6,562 bases of DNA from NCBI GenBank assembly GCA_902495085.1, contig CABUWA010000109.1, positions 1-6,562 of the forward strand, given 5' to 3'. The notes beneath the pieces were generated by a model. It was not told where the DNA came from and made no database searches. It saw nothing but the letters and a program-made list of their open reading frames with translations. The stretch's first letter is position 1; each line of letters starts with the position of its first letter. Below are positions 1 through 6,173 of the stretch, piece by piece. This DNA is from an uncultured Collinsella sp. (GTDB taxonomy: Bacteria; Actinomycetota; Coriobacteriia; Coriobacteriales; Coriobacteriaceae). Made by a program: the position numbers and the translations under genes.

Positions 1-281
1 ATGGCGGTGCGGTACTGACGCACCAGTACGATCTTGCCGCTCTCGGTCAGTGCCACAACGGCCGCCGCACCCGGATGGCGAACGATATCGCGGGCGCTGC
101 GGTGACCGTTGGGCAGCTCAACCTCAAGACGGTGGACGTCGAGGATCTTGCCCTTCCAGGCGCACTCCTCCGAAAGAATCTTCTCGTGCAGCTCGGCATC
201 GTGCGGGTCGTCGTCGCCCAGCACCAGCGCCGGCTCGTCAGCGACCTCGCCACCAGGCTCGCCCTCGGCGTGCCCATACAT
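1..281 (-). CDS. Nudix hydrolase, ADP-ribose pyrophosphatase type (N-terminal part, cut by the window edge)
   Basis: Only the first 93 codons are present; the gene runs off the left edge. Residues 42-93 read WKGKILDVHRLEVELPNG, then RDIVRHPGAAAVVAL and GKIVLVRQYR. This matches the N-terminal domain of NudF-type ADP-ribose pyrophosphatases, which split ADP-ribose into AMP and ribose-5-phosphate in the cytoplasm. The diagnostic Nudix box (GX5EX7REUXEEXGU) lies beyond the window, so catalytic competence and substrate cannot be checked. I chose the ATG at 281 because GAGGA at 289-293 sits 7 bases upstream. Residues 1-40 are a variable acidic stretch that the fold does not need. The same frame continues upstream through a TAA at 294-296 to an ATG at 338, so relatives may have a longer N-terminus. 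The gene follows purD closely and is probably co-transcribed. The family call is firm; the exact substrate is inferred. Confidence 0.85.
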   Translation of the reverse strand, partial: MYGHAEGEPGGEVADEPALVLGDDDPHDAELHEKILSEECAWKGKILDVHRLEVELPNGHRSARDIVRHPGAAAVVALTESGKIVLVRQYRTA

Positions 282-293
282 GCGGCTGTCCTC

Positions 294-338
294 TTAGACG
301 ATCTGCGCATCCACGAGCTCTTCGTTCTTCTCGTCCAT
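294..338 (-). other. 14-codon ORF in frame with the Nudix gene (leader peptide or broken N-terminus)
   Basis: The peptide is MDEKNEELVDAQIV, followed by TAA. GAGAGGG at 348-354 is a plausible ribosome binding site, 9 bases before the ATG at 338; another in-frame ATG at 347 is too close to it. The TAA is directly followed by GAGGA, the ribosome binding site of the Nudix start at 281, so termination and reinitiation could be coupled. Third codon positions are mostly G or C, as in the neighbouring genes. The stretch could be an upstream coupling ORF, or the remains of a longer Nudix N-terminus with one nonsense change. I cannot separate these from one sequence. Confidence 0.4.
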
Positions 339-359
339 CCGTCTCATCCCTCTCGGACT

Positions 360-1664
360 TTAGGCATCCCAGGCGTCACGGCCGCGCAGCGCACGCAGAC
401 CGATGTCATGACGCAGGGTCTTGCCCTCAAAATCAATCTTCTCGCAGGCCTCGTAGGCAAGGTTGCGAGCGTTCTCAAACGTGTCGCCCAGCGCGGTCAC
501 GGCAAGCACTCGGCCACCGTTGGTCACGAGCTGACCGTCCACCACGGCGGTGCCGGCATGGTACACGGTCACGTTCTCCATGGCCTCGGCGTCAGCGATG
601 CCGGTGATGACTTTACCCTTCTCGTAGCTGCCGGGGTAGCCCGCGCTCGTCAGGACAACAGCCACAGCCCACTCGTCACGCCAGTCGAGTTCAATCTGAT
701 CGAGCTCACAGTTGGCACAAGCCAGCATGACCTCGACCAGGTCGTTCTTGAGGCGCGGCAGCACGACCTGCGTCTCGGGGTCGCCAAAGCGGGCGTTGAA
801 CTCCAGCACCTTGGGGCCGGCGGGGGTGAGCATAAAGCCGCCGTACAGGCAGCCGCGGTAGTCGATGCCCTCGGCGGCGAGCTCGGCCACGGTCTGCTCC
901 ATGACCTTCACCATGGTGGCGTGCTCCTCGTCGGTCACGATGGGCACCGGGCTGTAGACGCCCATGCCGCCGGTGTTGGGGCCAAGGTCGCCCTCGAGTG
1001 CACGCTTGTGATCCTGCGAGGTGGCCATAGGACGCACGGTCTTGCCGTCGGTAAAGGCCAGCAGCGAGCACTCGGGGCCAACCAGCATTTCCTCAATGAC
1101 CACGGTATTGCCGGCATCGCCAAAGGTGCCGCCAAAGCACTCGCGCACGGCCTCCTCGGCCTGCTCGAGCTCGGTCGCCACGATAACGCCCTTGCCTGCA
1201 GCCAGGCCGTCAGCCTTCACGACCAGCGGTGCGCCCTGCTCGCGCACGTAGGCGAGAGCCGAAGCCTCGTCGGTAAACGAACCATAAGCTGCCGTCGGAA
1301 TGCCCGCACGCTCCATGAGCTGCTTGGAGAACAGCTTGGAGCCCTCCATCTGAGCGCCCTCGGCACCCGGGCCAAAGCAGGGAATACCCGCCGCGCGCAC
1401 GGCATCGGCTACGCCCGCCACGAGCGGAGCCTCAGGGCCAATCACCACGAGTCCGCATCCGTGGCTCTGGGCAAACGCCGCCACGGCCGCAGGATCGCAA
1501 TCGTCGAGAACCACGTTCTCGCCGCAACTCGCGGTGCCGCCGTTACCCGGCGCAATGTAGAGCTTGCCGGCGCGCGGTGATGCTGCGAGCTTTGCTGCCA
1601 GAGCATGCTCGCGGCCGCCGCTGCCCAACAACAGGATGTCGATGGTTTGAGTGTCCGCCTTCAA
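360..1664 (-). CDS. purD: Phosphoribosylamine--glycine ligase (GAR synthetase)
   Basis: PurD catalyses the second step of de novo purine synthesis: 5-phosphoribosylamine + glycine + ATP give GAR. The protein has 434 residues, close to the usual 420-430. The N-terminal nucleotide-fold domain opens with LLLGSGGREHAL (11-22) and has GPEAPLVAGV (76-85). The ATP-grasp core shows VVKADGLAAGKGV (148-160), SQDHKRALEGDLGPNTGGMG (216-235) and LEFNARFGDPETQ (287-299), which carries the acidic and Asn metal ligands. The C-terminal domain has SAGYPG (340-345) and GGRVLAVT (383-390). The start is TTG at 1664: GAGGAGG at 1670-1676 lies 5 bases upstream, and no in-frame ATG precedes the conserved N-terminal motif. 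The stop is TAA at 360-362. It lies downstream of purA, separated by 118 bases with notable inverted repeats. The rare start may lower expression. Identification is essentially certain. Confidence 0.98.
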   Translation of the reverse strand: MKADTQTIDILLLGSGGREHALAAKLAASPRAGKLYIAPGNGGTASCGENVVLDDCDPAAVAAFAQSHGCGLVVIGPEAPLVAGVADAVRAAGIPCFGPGAEGAQMEGSKLFSKQLMERAGIPTAAYGSFTDEASALAYVREQGAPLVVKADGLAAGKGVIVATELEQAEEAVRECFGGTFGDAGNTVVIEEMLVGPECSLLAFTDGKTVRPMATSQDHKRALEGDLGPNTGGMGVYSPVPIVTDEEHATMVKVMEQTVAELAAEGIDYRGCLYGGFMLTPAGPKVLEFNARFGDPETQVVLPRLKNDLVEVMLACANCELDQIELDWRDEWAVAVVLTSAGYPGSYEKGKVITGIADAEAMENVTVYHAGTAVVDGQLVTNGGRVLAVTALGDTFENARNLAYEACEKIDFEGKTLRHDIGLRALRGRDAWDA

Positions 1665-1704
1665 GGGTGCCTCCTCTATGGATTAACGGCCCGCTCCGCG
1701 CGAG

Positions 1705-1760
1705 CCCTTTGCAAGCAAATATACCCCTCGGCCGCCCGTCCGGGCTGCAAAGGGGTATAT
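1705..1760 (-). promoter_or_regulatory. Two competing inverted repeats in the purA-purD spacer (possible attenuator)
   Basis: Repeat A pairs 1719-1728 (atatacccct) with 1751-1760 (aggggtatat), a perfect 10-bp stem. Repeat B pairs 1705-1713 (ccctttgca) with 1746-1754 (tgcaaaggg), a perfect 9-bp stem. They share 1751-1754, so the RNA cannot form both at once. A small GC stem (1734-1738 with 1741-1745) lies inside both. On the transcript, stem A is followed by UUGCUU, a weak U-tract. This could be a leaky terminator/antiterminator pair governing read-through from purA to purD, or simply a hairpin that trims or stabilises the message. Seen: the repeats. Inferred: any regulatory role. Confidence 0.4.
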
Positions 1761-1782
1761 CGCAATAACCAAATAGTCCCGA

Positions 1783-3069
1783 TTACTTCCAGAATCGGTT
1801 GATGATCTGCTCGCGACCGGCGCCGACGCCAATGAACGTCACGCGGGTGTGTGCCAGATCCTCGATAAACGCCACGTAGTCCTGAGCCTCCTGCGGCAGC
1901 TCGTCAAAGCTGCGGCAACCGGTGATGTCGCACTTCCAGCCAGGGAGCTCCTCGTAGATGGGCTTGGCATGCTCAAAGCGCACCTGATGCTCGGGCACGC
2001 TGGTGTAGCGCTCGCCATCGACGTCGTAGGCCACGCACACCTTGATGGTGTCGAAGGCCGAAAGCACGTCGAGCTTGGTCACGGCGATGTCGGTGAGGCC
2101 GTTGACGCGCGAGGCATAGTTGGCGATAGGGCCGTCAAACCAGCCGCAACGACGACGGCGACCGGTGGTCACGCCGTACTCATAGCCCTCCTCGGTCAGC
2201 GTGTGGCCAGCCTCGGACTCATAGGAAAGCTCGGTGGGCATGGGGCCCGAACCGACGCGGGTGATGTAGGCCTTCATGACGCCCAGCACGCGATCGACGT
2301 TCTTCATGCCGACGCCGGAGCCGGTAATGGCGCCGCCGGCGGTGCAGTTGGAAGACGTCACGTACGGATAAGTGCCGTGGTCGATGTCGAGCAGCGTCGC
2401 CTGGGCGCCCTCAAACAGAAGGTCCTTGCCCTCATCGATCATGTTGTTGAGCAGCAGGCTCGTCTCGGTGATGTAGGGACGCAGGCGCTCGGCCATCGGC
2501 AGGTACTCGTCGCAAATCTGATCCACGGTGTAGGTGGGCAGGTTGTAGATGAGCTCGAGCTCGGGGTTCACGCGGGCGAGAGCGGTCTCCAACTTGTCGC
2601 GGAACAGCGTCTCGTCCAGCATGTCCTGCATGCGCAGGCCAATGCGGGCCATCTTGTCCTGATAGCACGGACCGATGCCGCGCTTAGTGGTACCGATGTT
2701 CTTCTTGCCGAGCTTCTGCTCAAAGGCGCCGTCCAGATCAATGTGGTACGGCATGATGACATGCGCGTTGCCGCTAATCTTGAGGTTCTTGGTGGTGATG
2801 CCGTCGGCCTCGAACATGTCGATCTCCTCAAGGACAACCTTGGGGTTGACGACGCAGCCGTTACCGATCACCGACACGTGGTCGGAATACATGATGCCGG
2901 AAGGCACCTGGTGCAGGCCGTACTTCTTGCCGTTGACGACGATGGTGTGACCGGCATTGTTGCCGCCCGAGTAGCGCACGACGGCATCGAAGTCGCCGGC
3001 GACCAGGTCGCAAATCTTACCCTTGCCCTCATCGCCCCACTGGGCACCGACCAAAACGGTTGACGGCAT
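1783..3069 (-). CDS. purA: Adenylosuccinate synthetase
   Basis: PurA joins IMP and aspartate using GTP to make adenylosuccinate, the first committed step from IMP to AMP, in the cytoplasm as a homodimer. The protein has 428 residues, the normal length. Visible signatures are the glycine-rich loop GAQWGDEGKGK (8-18) with catalytic Asp13, NNAGHT (37-42) with catalytic His41, the switch segment IGTTKRGIGPCY (125-136), FEGAQATLLDIDHGTYPYVT (219-238), the aspartate/GTP segment GVTTGRRRRCGWFD (299-312), the guanine-recognition motif TKLDVL (331-336) and VGAGREQ (415-421). The ATG at 3069 is set by AAGGAG at 3075-3080, 5 bases upstream; the stop is TAA at 1783-1785. It lies 93 bases after dnaB, with a candidate promoter of its own. 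No key residue appears missing. Confidence 0.99.
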   Translation of the reverse strand: MPSTVLVGAQWGDEGKGKICDLVAGDFDAVVRYSGGNNAGHTIVVNGKKYGLHQVPSGIMYSDHVSVIGNGCVVNPKVVLEEIDMFEADGITTKNLKISGNAHVIMPYHIDLDGAFEQKLGKKNIGTTKRGIGPCYQDKMARIGLRMQDMLDETLFRDKLETALARVNPELELIYNLPTYTVDQICDEYLPMAERLRPYITETSLLLNNMIDEGKDLLFEGAQATLLDIDHGTYPYVTSSNCTAGGAITGSGVGMKNVDRVLGVMKAYITRVGSGPMPTELSYESEAGHTLTEEGYEYGVTTGRRRRCGWFDGPIANYASRVNGLTDIAVTKLDVLSAFDTIKVCVAYDVDGERYTSVPEHQVRFEHAKPIYEELPGWKCDITGCRSFDELPQEAQDYVAFIEDLAHTRVTFIGVGAGREQIINRFWK

Positions 3070-3135
3070 GTTTACTCCTTACATTCATGGACTGTCTACG
3101 CGCCACGCCGGCACGCAGAAGCACAAAACATTCTC

Positions 3136-3164
3136 AGTATACCCGTGCAACGGGCGCCTGTCCT
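3136..3164 (-). promoter_or_regulatory. Candidate purA promoter overlapping the end of dnaB
   Basis: On the minus strand AGGACA at 3159-3164 (4 of 6 matches to TTGACA) and TATACT at 3136-3141 (5 of 6 to TATAAT) are separated by 17 bases, the ideal sigma-70 spacing. The -35 element overlaps the dnaB TAG stop. The spacer holds a 5-bp inverted repeat, cccgt (3142-3146) and acggg (3150-3154), where a repressor could bind or a small RNA hairpin could form. Transcription would start near 3129, giving a leader of roughly 60 bases. The match is by eye only. Confidence 0.4.
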
Positions 3165-4554
3165 ACTCCTCGGCATGTGCCCCATCAAGCTCATAGAACT
3201 TGGTGGATGCCGGCAGGAACATCAGGTCGACGTCGCCGATCGGGCCCGAACGGTTCTTGGCCACGACGATACGCGTAACGCCCTCGTCGGGTCGATCGTC
3301 GCGCGAGGCCTCGGCCTCGTCGGCGGAGCGGTCCAAGAACATAACGATATCGGCGTCTTGCTCGATGGAGCCCGATTCACGAAGGTCGGAAAGCTGCGGG
3401 CGCTTGCCGGTACGGGATTCGACCTGACGCGAGAGCTGCGACAGCGCGATGAGCGGGATCTTGAGCTCCTTGGCCATGATCTTAAGACCACGCGACATCT
3501 CCGAAACCTCGACGGTACGGCTCTCGGAGCGGCGTCCAGGCGGAGGACTCACCAGCTGCAGGTAGTCCAGGATGATGATTGCCTTCTCCTTGTTATGGAG
3601 CATACGGCGGCTCTTGGCGCGAATCTCGGTCACTGTGGTGCCGGGCGTATCGTCAATCAGAATATCGAGCTTGGACAAGGTCTGCGTGGCCTCGTTGATA
3701 TTGGCCCACTGCTCGGGGCTAATGCGGCCCATGCGGAAGTCACTGATCGAGATCATGGCGTAGGCACAAATCAGACGCTGGGCAATTTCCTTGCCCGACA
3801 TCTCCAGCGAGAAGAAGCCGACGGTATAGCCAGCAGCGGCGGCGTTGAGCGCCAGGTTCAGAGCGAACGACGTCTTACCTACAGCAGGACGGGCGCCGAT
3901 AATGATGAGCTGGCCCTCGCGGAAGCCCATGAGCATACGGTCGAGTGACGGAAAGCCCGTGGGCACGCCTGCCGCCTGACCACCGGCCTGGCACACTTCC
4001 TCGGCCTCGTTATAGGCCTCGACCATAAACTCGGTCAGCGTCTTGTAGCTCGACTTGACCTCGCGTGCCGTGACCTTGAGCAGCTTACTCTCGGCCAGCT
4101 CGACAACCTCTTTGGTGTCGGTGGGGGCGTTATATGCCAGCGCGTTGATCTCGTTGGTGGCGCCGATCAGCTCACGCAGCATCGAATCACGGCGAACGAT
4201 GGCGGCATGGTGCTGCCAGTTGACGAGCGACAGGGTCTGACCCATCAACTCCAAAATGTATGCCTCGCCGCCCACGGCATCGAGCTTGTTGATGCTTCGC
4301 AGGTAATCGATCAGCGAGATGGAGTCGATGGGAATGCGGCTGTTGTACATATCGACCATCGCGGTATAGATGGTCTTATGAATGGGCCGGTAGAAGTCAT
4401 CGGGCTGCAGCTCGACCTGGGCCTCCTCGACCACCTCGGGCGATAGCAGCATAGCGGCCAGTACATTGGCCTCTGCATCTTGGTTTTGGGGAAGACCCAA
4501 CTTTGAGCCGCGGTCCTCAACCGTTAGCCCGGTCTCCCTATCGTCATATGCCAT
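3163..4554 (-). CDS. dnaB: Replicative DNA helicase DnaB
   Basis: DnaB is the hexameric 5'-3' helicase that unwinds DNA at the replication fork and recruits primase. The predicted protein has 463 residues, typical for the family. The N-terminal domain spans about 22-125 (QNQDAEANVLAAMLLSPEVV at 23-42), followed by a linker. The RecA-like motor carries Walker A GARPAVGKTS (220-229), SLEMS (249-253) with the catalytic Glu251, Walker B IIILDYLQL (326-334), ALSQLSR (370-376), and the C-terminal IVVAKNRSGPIGD (429-441) region typical of the arginine-finger segment. No intein interrupts it. In-frame ATGs lie at 4566, 4560 and 4554. I prefer 4554 (MAYDDRETGL) because GAGG at 4561-4564 sits 6 bases upstream of it, while the others lack a well-placed site. 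The stop is TAG at 3163-3165. The upstream terminator separates it from rplI, so it needs its own promoter or read-through. Confidence 0.98.
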   Translation of the reverse strand: MAYDDRETGLTVEDRGSKLGLPQNQDAEANVLAAMLLSPEVVEEAQVELQPDDFYRPIHKTIYTAMVDMYNSRIPIDSISLIDYLRSINKLDAVGGEAYILELMGQTLSLVNWQHHAAIVRRDSMLRELIGATNEINALAYNAPTDTKEVVELAESKLLKVTAREVKSSYKTLTEFMVEAYNEAEEVCQAGGQAAGVPTGFPSLDRMLMGFREGQLIIIGARPAVGKTSFALNLALNAAAAGYTVGFFSLEMSGKEIAQRLICAYAMISISDFRMGRISPEQWANINEATQTLSKLDILIDDTPGTTVTEIRAKSRRMLHNKEKAIIILDYLQLVSPPPGRRSESRTVEVSEMSRGLKIMAKELKIPLIALSQLSRQVESRTGKRPQLSDLRESGSIEQDADIVMFLDRSADEAEASRDDRPDEGVTRIVVAKNRSGPIGDVDLMFLPASTKFYELDGAHAEE

Positions 4555-4600
4555 GAGCATCCTCATTCATATCGCTTGCGAGCATCCATAGTATCAGCCA

Positions 4601-4671
4601 CGGTCCAAAAACGGACCGCGCGCCGCCAATCATCACCGAACCAAACGGATGAACGGTCCTGTATATAGGAC
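4601..4671 (-). promoter_or_regulatory. Palindromic elements upstream of dnaB (possible promoter/operator region)
   Basis: Two inverted repeats lie in the 140-base dnaB leader. One is a 16-base palindrome with a single mismatched pair at 4656-4671 (gtcctgtatataggac); its TATATA core could serve as a -10 box, but no good -35 stands at the right distance. The other is a 6-bp hairpin pairing cggtcc (4601-4606) with ggaccg (4613-4618) around a six-base A-rich loop. Both contain GGTCC/GGACC-type half-sites, and acggtcc occurs at 4600-4606 and again at 4653-4659. A weak extended -10 (TGATACTAT on the minus strand, near 4590) lies further down. dnaB must be transcribed from somewhere here because a terminator lies just upstream. 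Which element matters is undecided. Confidence 0.3.
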
Positions 4672-4707
4672 TTCGACGCAACGTTCACCATGACACTCAC
4701 TCAGCGC

Positions 4708-4747
4708 AAAAAAATAAAAGGGCGCCCTGGTTTCCCAGAGCGCCCTT
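4708..4747 (-). terminator. Rho-independent terminator of the rpsF-ssb-rpsR-rplI operon
   Basis: On the minus strand a GC-rich stem pairs 4735-4747 with 4718-4730 (13 bp with one G-U wobble), capped by a GAAA tetraloop at 4731-4734. It is followed by TTTTATTTTTTT (4708-4719). It begins about 30 bases after the rplI stop. This is a textbook intrinsic terminator and ends the ribosomal/ssb operon before dnaB. The plus-strand direction lacks a T-tract, so it is one-way. Confidence 0.95.
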
Positions 4748-4779
4748 CTTAGAACAAGATTGTTGCGTTGCAGCAAATG

Positions 4780-5319
4780 CTACTCGGCAGCAGCCTCAGT
4801 CTCGACCTCGGCGGTCTCGGCCTCGGCGACCTCAGCGGCCTCCTCGACCTCAGCCTCGGCAGCGAGCTCCTCGGCGGTAACGCCGACGAGAACGACAACC
4901 TCGGCCTTGATCTCGCGGTACAGCGAGATGGCAACGGTGTGGGCACCGGCAACCTTGATGGGCTTACCGAGCTCGACGCGCTTGCGGTCGATGTCCATAC
5001 CGAGCTGAGCCTTGATGGCGTCAGCGATCATAGCGGCGGTAACGGAGCCAAAGAGGATGCCCTCGTCGCCGACCTTGACGTCAACGGTGACCGTCTTGCC
5101 CTCGAAGGCAGCCTTGGTCTCGTTGGCGGTAGCCAGACGGACGGCCTCGCGCTTGGCGATGTTGTTGCGACGCTCGTCAAGCTGCTTGAGGTTGCCCTTG
5201 GTGGCGGCAACAGCGAGCTTCTTGGGGAACAGGAAGTTCTCAGCGTAACCCTGAGCGACCTCTACGACGTCACCCTCGCCGCCCTTGCCCTTGATCTCAT
5301 CGAGAAGAATAACCTTCAT
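4780..5319 (-). CDS. rplI: 50S ribosomal protein L9, with acidic C-terminal extension
   Basis: L9 binds 23S rRNA near the L1 stalk; its long helix links two domains and helps keep the reading frame. The N-terminal domain is unmistakable: MKVILLDEIKGKGGEGDVVE (1-20) and GYAENFLFPKKLAVAATKGN (24-43). The connecting helix covers about 44-75 and the C-terminal domain about 77-147 (FEGKTVTVDV, DEGILFGSVT). The protein has 179 residues, whereas L9 is usually near 148-150. The extra tail (148-179) is almost entirely Ala, Glu, Val and Thr and strongly acidic. It is encoded by low-complexity GAG/GCC-type codons. The ATG at 5319 is set by AAGGGAG at 5327-5333, 7 bases upstream; the stop is TAG at 4780-4782. 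Only 15 bases separate it from rpsR, so the two are co-transcribed. It is the last gene before the terminator. Confidence 0.98.
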   Translation of the reverse strand: MKVILLDEIKGKGGEGDVVEVAQGYAENFLFPKKLAVAATKGNLKQLDERRNNIAKREAVRLATANETKAAFEGKTVTVDVKVGDEGILFGSVTAAMIADAIKAQLGMDIDRKRVELGKPIKVAGAHTVAISLYREIKAEVVVLVGVTAEELAAEAEVEEAAEVAEAETAEVETEAAAE

Positions 5320-5334
5320 GATGCGTCTCCCTTC

Positions 5335-5601
5335 TTAGCCGCGGTCGCGGTTGCCACGAGAGGAAACCACGGGGACGGTGTACGGCAGGAGAGCCATCTC
5401 GCGGGCGCGCTTGATGGCGTTGGCGATGTCATGCTGATGCTGCGTGCAAGCGCCAGTGACGCGACGGGGCTTGATCTTGCCACGATCGGTCATGTACTTA
5501 CGGAGAAGCTGAGTATCCTTATAGTCGATGAACTCAGTGTTCTCCTTGCAGAACTGGCAGTACTTACGACGCGGCTGACGTGCAGAAAAATCATTAGCCA
5601 T
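5335..5601 (-). CDS. rpsR: 30S ribosomal protein S18
   Basis: S18 pairs with S6 and binds the central domain of 16S rRNA on the 30S platform. The protein has 88 residues, a normal length. The conserved core is KYCQFCKENTEFIDYKD (13-29), LLRKYMTDRGKIKPRRVTG (32-50), CTQHQHDIANAIKRAREMAL (52-71) and LPYT. A CxxC pair (Cys15, Cys18) plus Cys52 and nearby histidines are compatible with the zinc-binding form of S18 known in actinobacteria; zinc binding here is inferred. The frame is open up to 5652, but I place the start at ATG 5601 (MANDFSARQP). GAAAGG at 5611-5616 lies 9 bases upstream, and the longer version would add 17 residues unlike S18. The stop is TAA at 5335-5337. A strong hairpin lies just upstream of its ribosome binding site. 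Confidence 0.98.
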   Translation of the reverse strand: MANDFSARQPRRKYCQFCKENTEFIDYKDTQLLRKYMTDRGKIKPRRVTGACTQHQHDIANAIKRAREMALLPYTVPVVSSRGNRDRG

Positions 5602-5620
5602 GTCAAAATACCTTTCATTT

Positions 5621-5646
5621 GGCAACTTCGGCGAACCGAAGCCGCC
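5621..5646 (-). promoter_or_regulatory. UUCG-capped hairpin just upstream of the rpsR ribosome binding site
   Basis: In the ssb-rpsR spacer the transcript can form CUUCGG-UUCG-CCGAAG (5626-5641), a perfect 6-bp stem with a UUCG tetraloop. Two G-U pairs and a GGC/GCC clamp extend it to 11 bp (5621-5646). It ends 4 bases before the GAAAGG ribosome binding site of rpsR. No U-tract follows, so it is not an intrinsic terminator. It may tune rpsR translation or mark an RNA processing site; that role is inferred. Confidence 0.5.
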
Positions 5647-5672
5647 TCTCACTCAAAAATAGGTGAACACCC

Positions 5673-6125
5673 TTAGAACGGGATGTCCTCATCGTAGACG
5701 TCGACCGCGGGCGGCGTGGCCACCGGTGCGGCAGGACGTGCTGCGGGCGCGGGAGCTGCGGGGGCGTAACCGCCCTGATCGTAGCCACCCTGGCCACCAC
5801 GGGAGCTCATAAACTCGATCTCATCGACGATGACCTCAAGCTTGCTCCGGCGCTGGCCGTCGCGCTCCCAAGAGCTGTAGCGCAGCTTGCCCTCGATCGC
5901 GACCTTGTTTCCCTTTGCCAGGAAACGGCTCACGGCCTCGGCGCGGGTGCCGAACATGGTGCAGTCGACAAAGTTGGGATAGTCCTCCCACTCGCCAGTC
6001 TGCGCGTTACGGCGACGATCGTTCACGGCGACGCCAAAGGACAGAACCTGGGTTCCGCCGGCGGTGGCGCGCAGCTCGGGATCGCGGGTGAGGTTACCGG
6101 TGATGTTCACTCGATTGATGCTCAT
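5673..6125 (-). CDS. ssb: Single-stranded DNA-binding protein SSB
   Basis: SSB coats single-stranded DNA during replication, recombination and repair and recruits partner enzymes. The protein has 150 residues. The OB-fold covers about 1-108: MSINRVNITGNLTRDPEL (1-18), VLSFGVAVNDR (27-37), FVDCTMFGTRAEAVSRFLAK (52-71), GNKVAIEGKLRYSSWERDGQ (72-91) and LEVIVDEIEF (96-105). A flexible linker of Gly/Gln/Tyr then Ala/Pro follows (109-143). The tip is DEDIPF (145-150), the canonical acidic peptide that docks partners, so the protein looks full length and functional. The start is ATG 6125, with GAGGA at 6137-6141 about 11 bases upstream, a rather long spacing. The stop is at 5673-5675. Its place between rpsF and rpsR is the widespread bacterial order. 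Confidence 0.99.
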   Translation of the reverse strand: MSINRVNITGNLTRDPELRATAGGTQVLSFGVAVNDRRRNAQTGEWEDYPNFVDCTMFGTRAEAVSRFLAKGNKVAIEGKLRYSSWERDGQRRSKLEVIVDEIEFMSSRGGQGGYDQGGYAPAAPAPAARPAAPVATPPAVDVYDEDIPF

Positions 6126-6173
6126 AACTCACTACTTCCTCTTGGGGCACAAGCCCAGTCCAAAACGACAGTC

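Noticed and set aside
47..310. An 87-codon minus-strand frame over the Nudix gene
   Set aside because: It is Arg/Ser-rich and out of frame with the recognisable Nudix domain, so it is a shadow.
75..1580. A 501-codon open frame on the plus strand opposite purD and the Nudix gene
   Set aside because: It is the antisense shadow of purD, whose family motifs are complete on the minus strand. Long antisense frames are expected in GC-rich codon-biased DNA, and the translation resembles no family I know.
1849..3063. A 404-codon open frame on the plus strand opposite purA
   Set aside because: It mirrors purA almost end to end and shows no recognisable domain. purA on the other strand has all its catalytic motifs.
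5602..5652. A longer rpsR starting at 5652
   Set aside because: The 17 extra residues do not look like S18, they would be encoded by the UUCG hairpin, and the start at 5601 has its own ribosome binding site.
4768..5676. A 302-codon plus-strand frame across rplI and rpsR
   Set aside because: It spans two well-supported minus-strand ribosomal genes and their spacer, is Leu/Ala/Gly/Val-rich low complexity, and has no credible domain.
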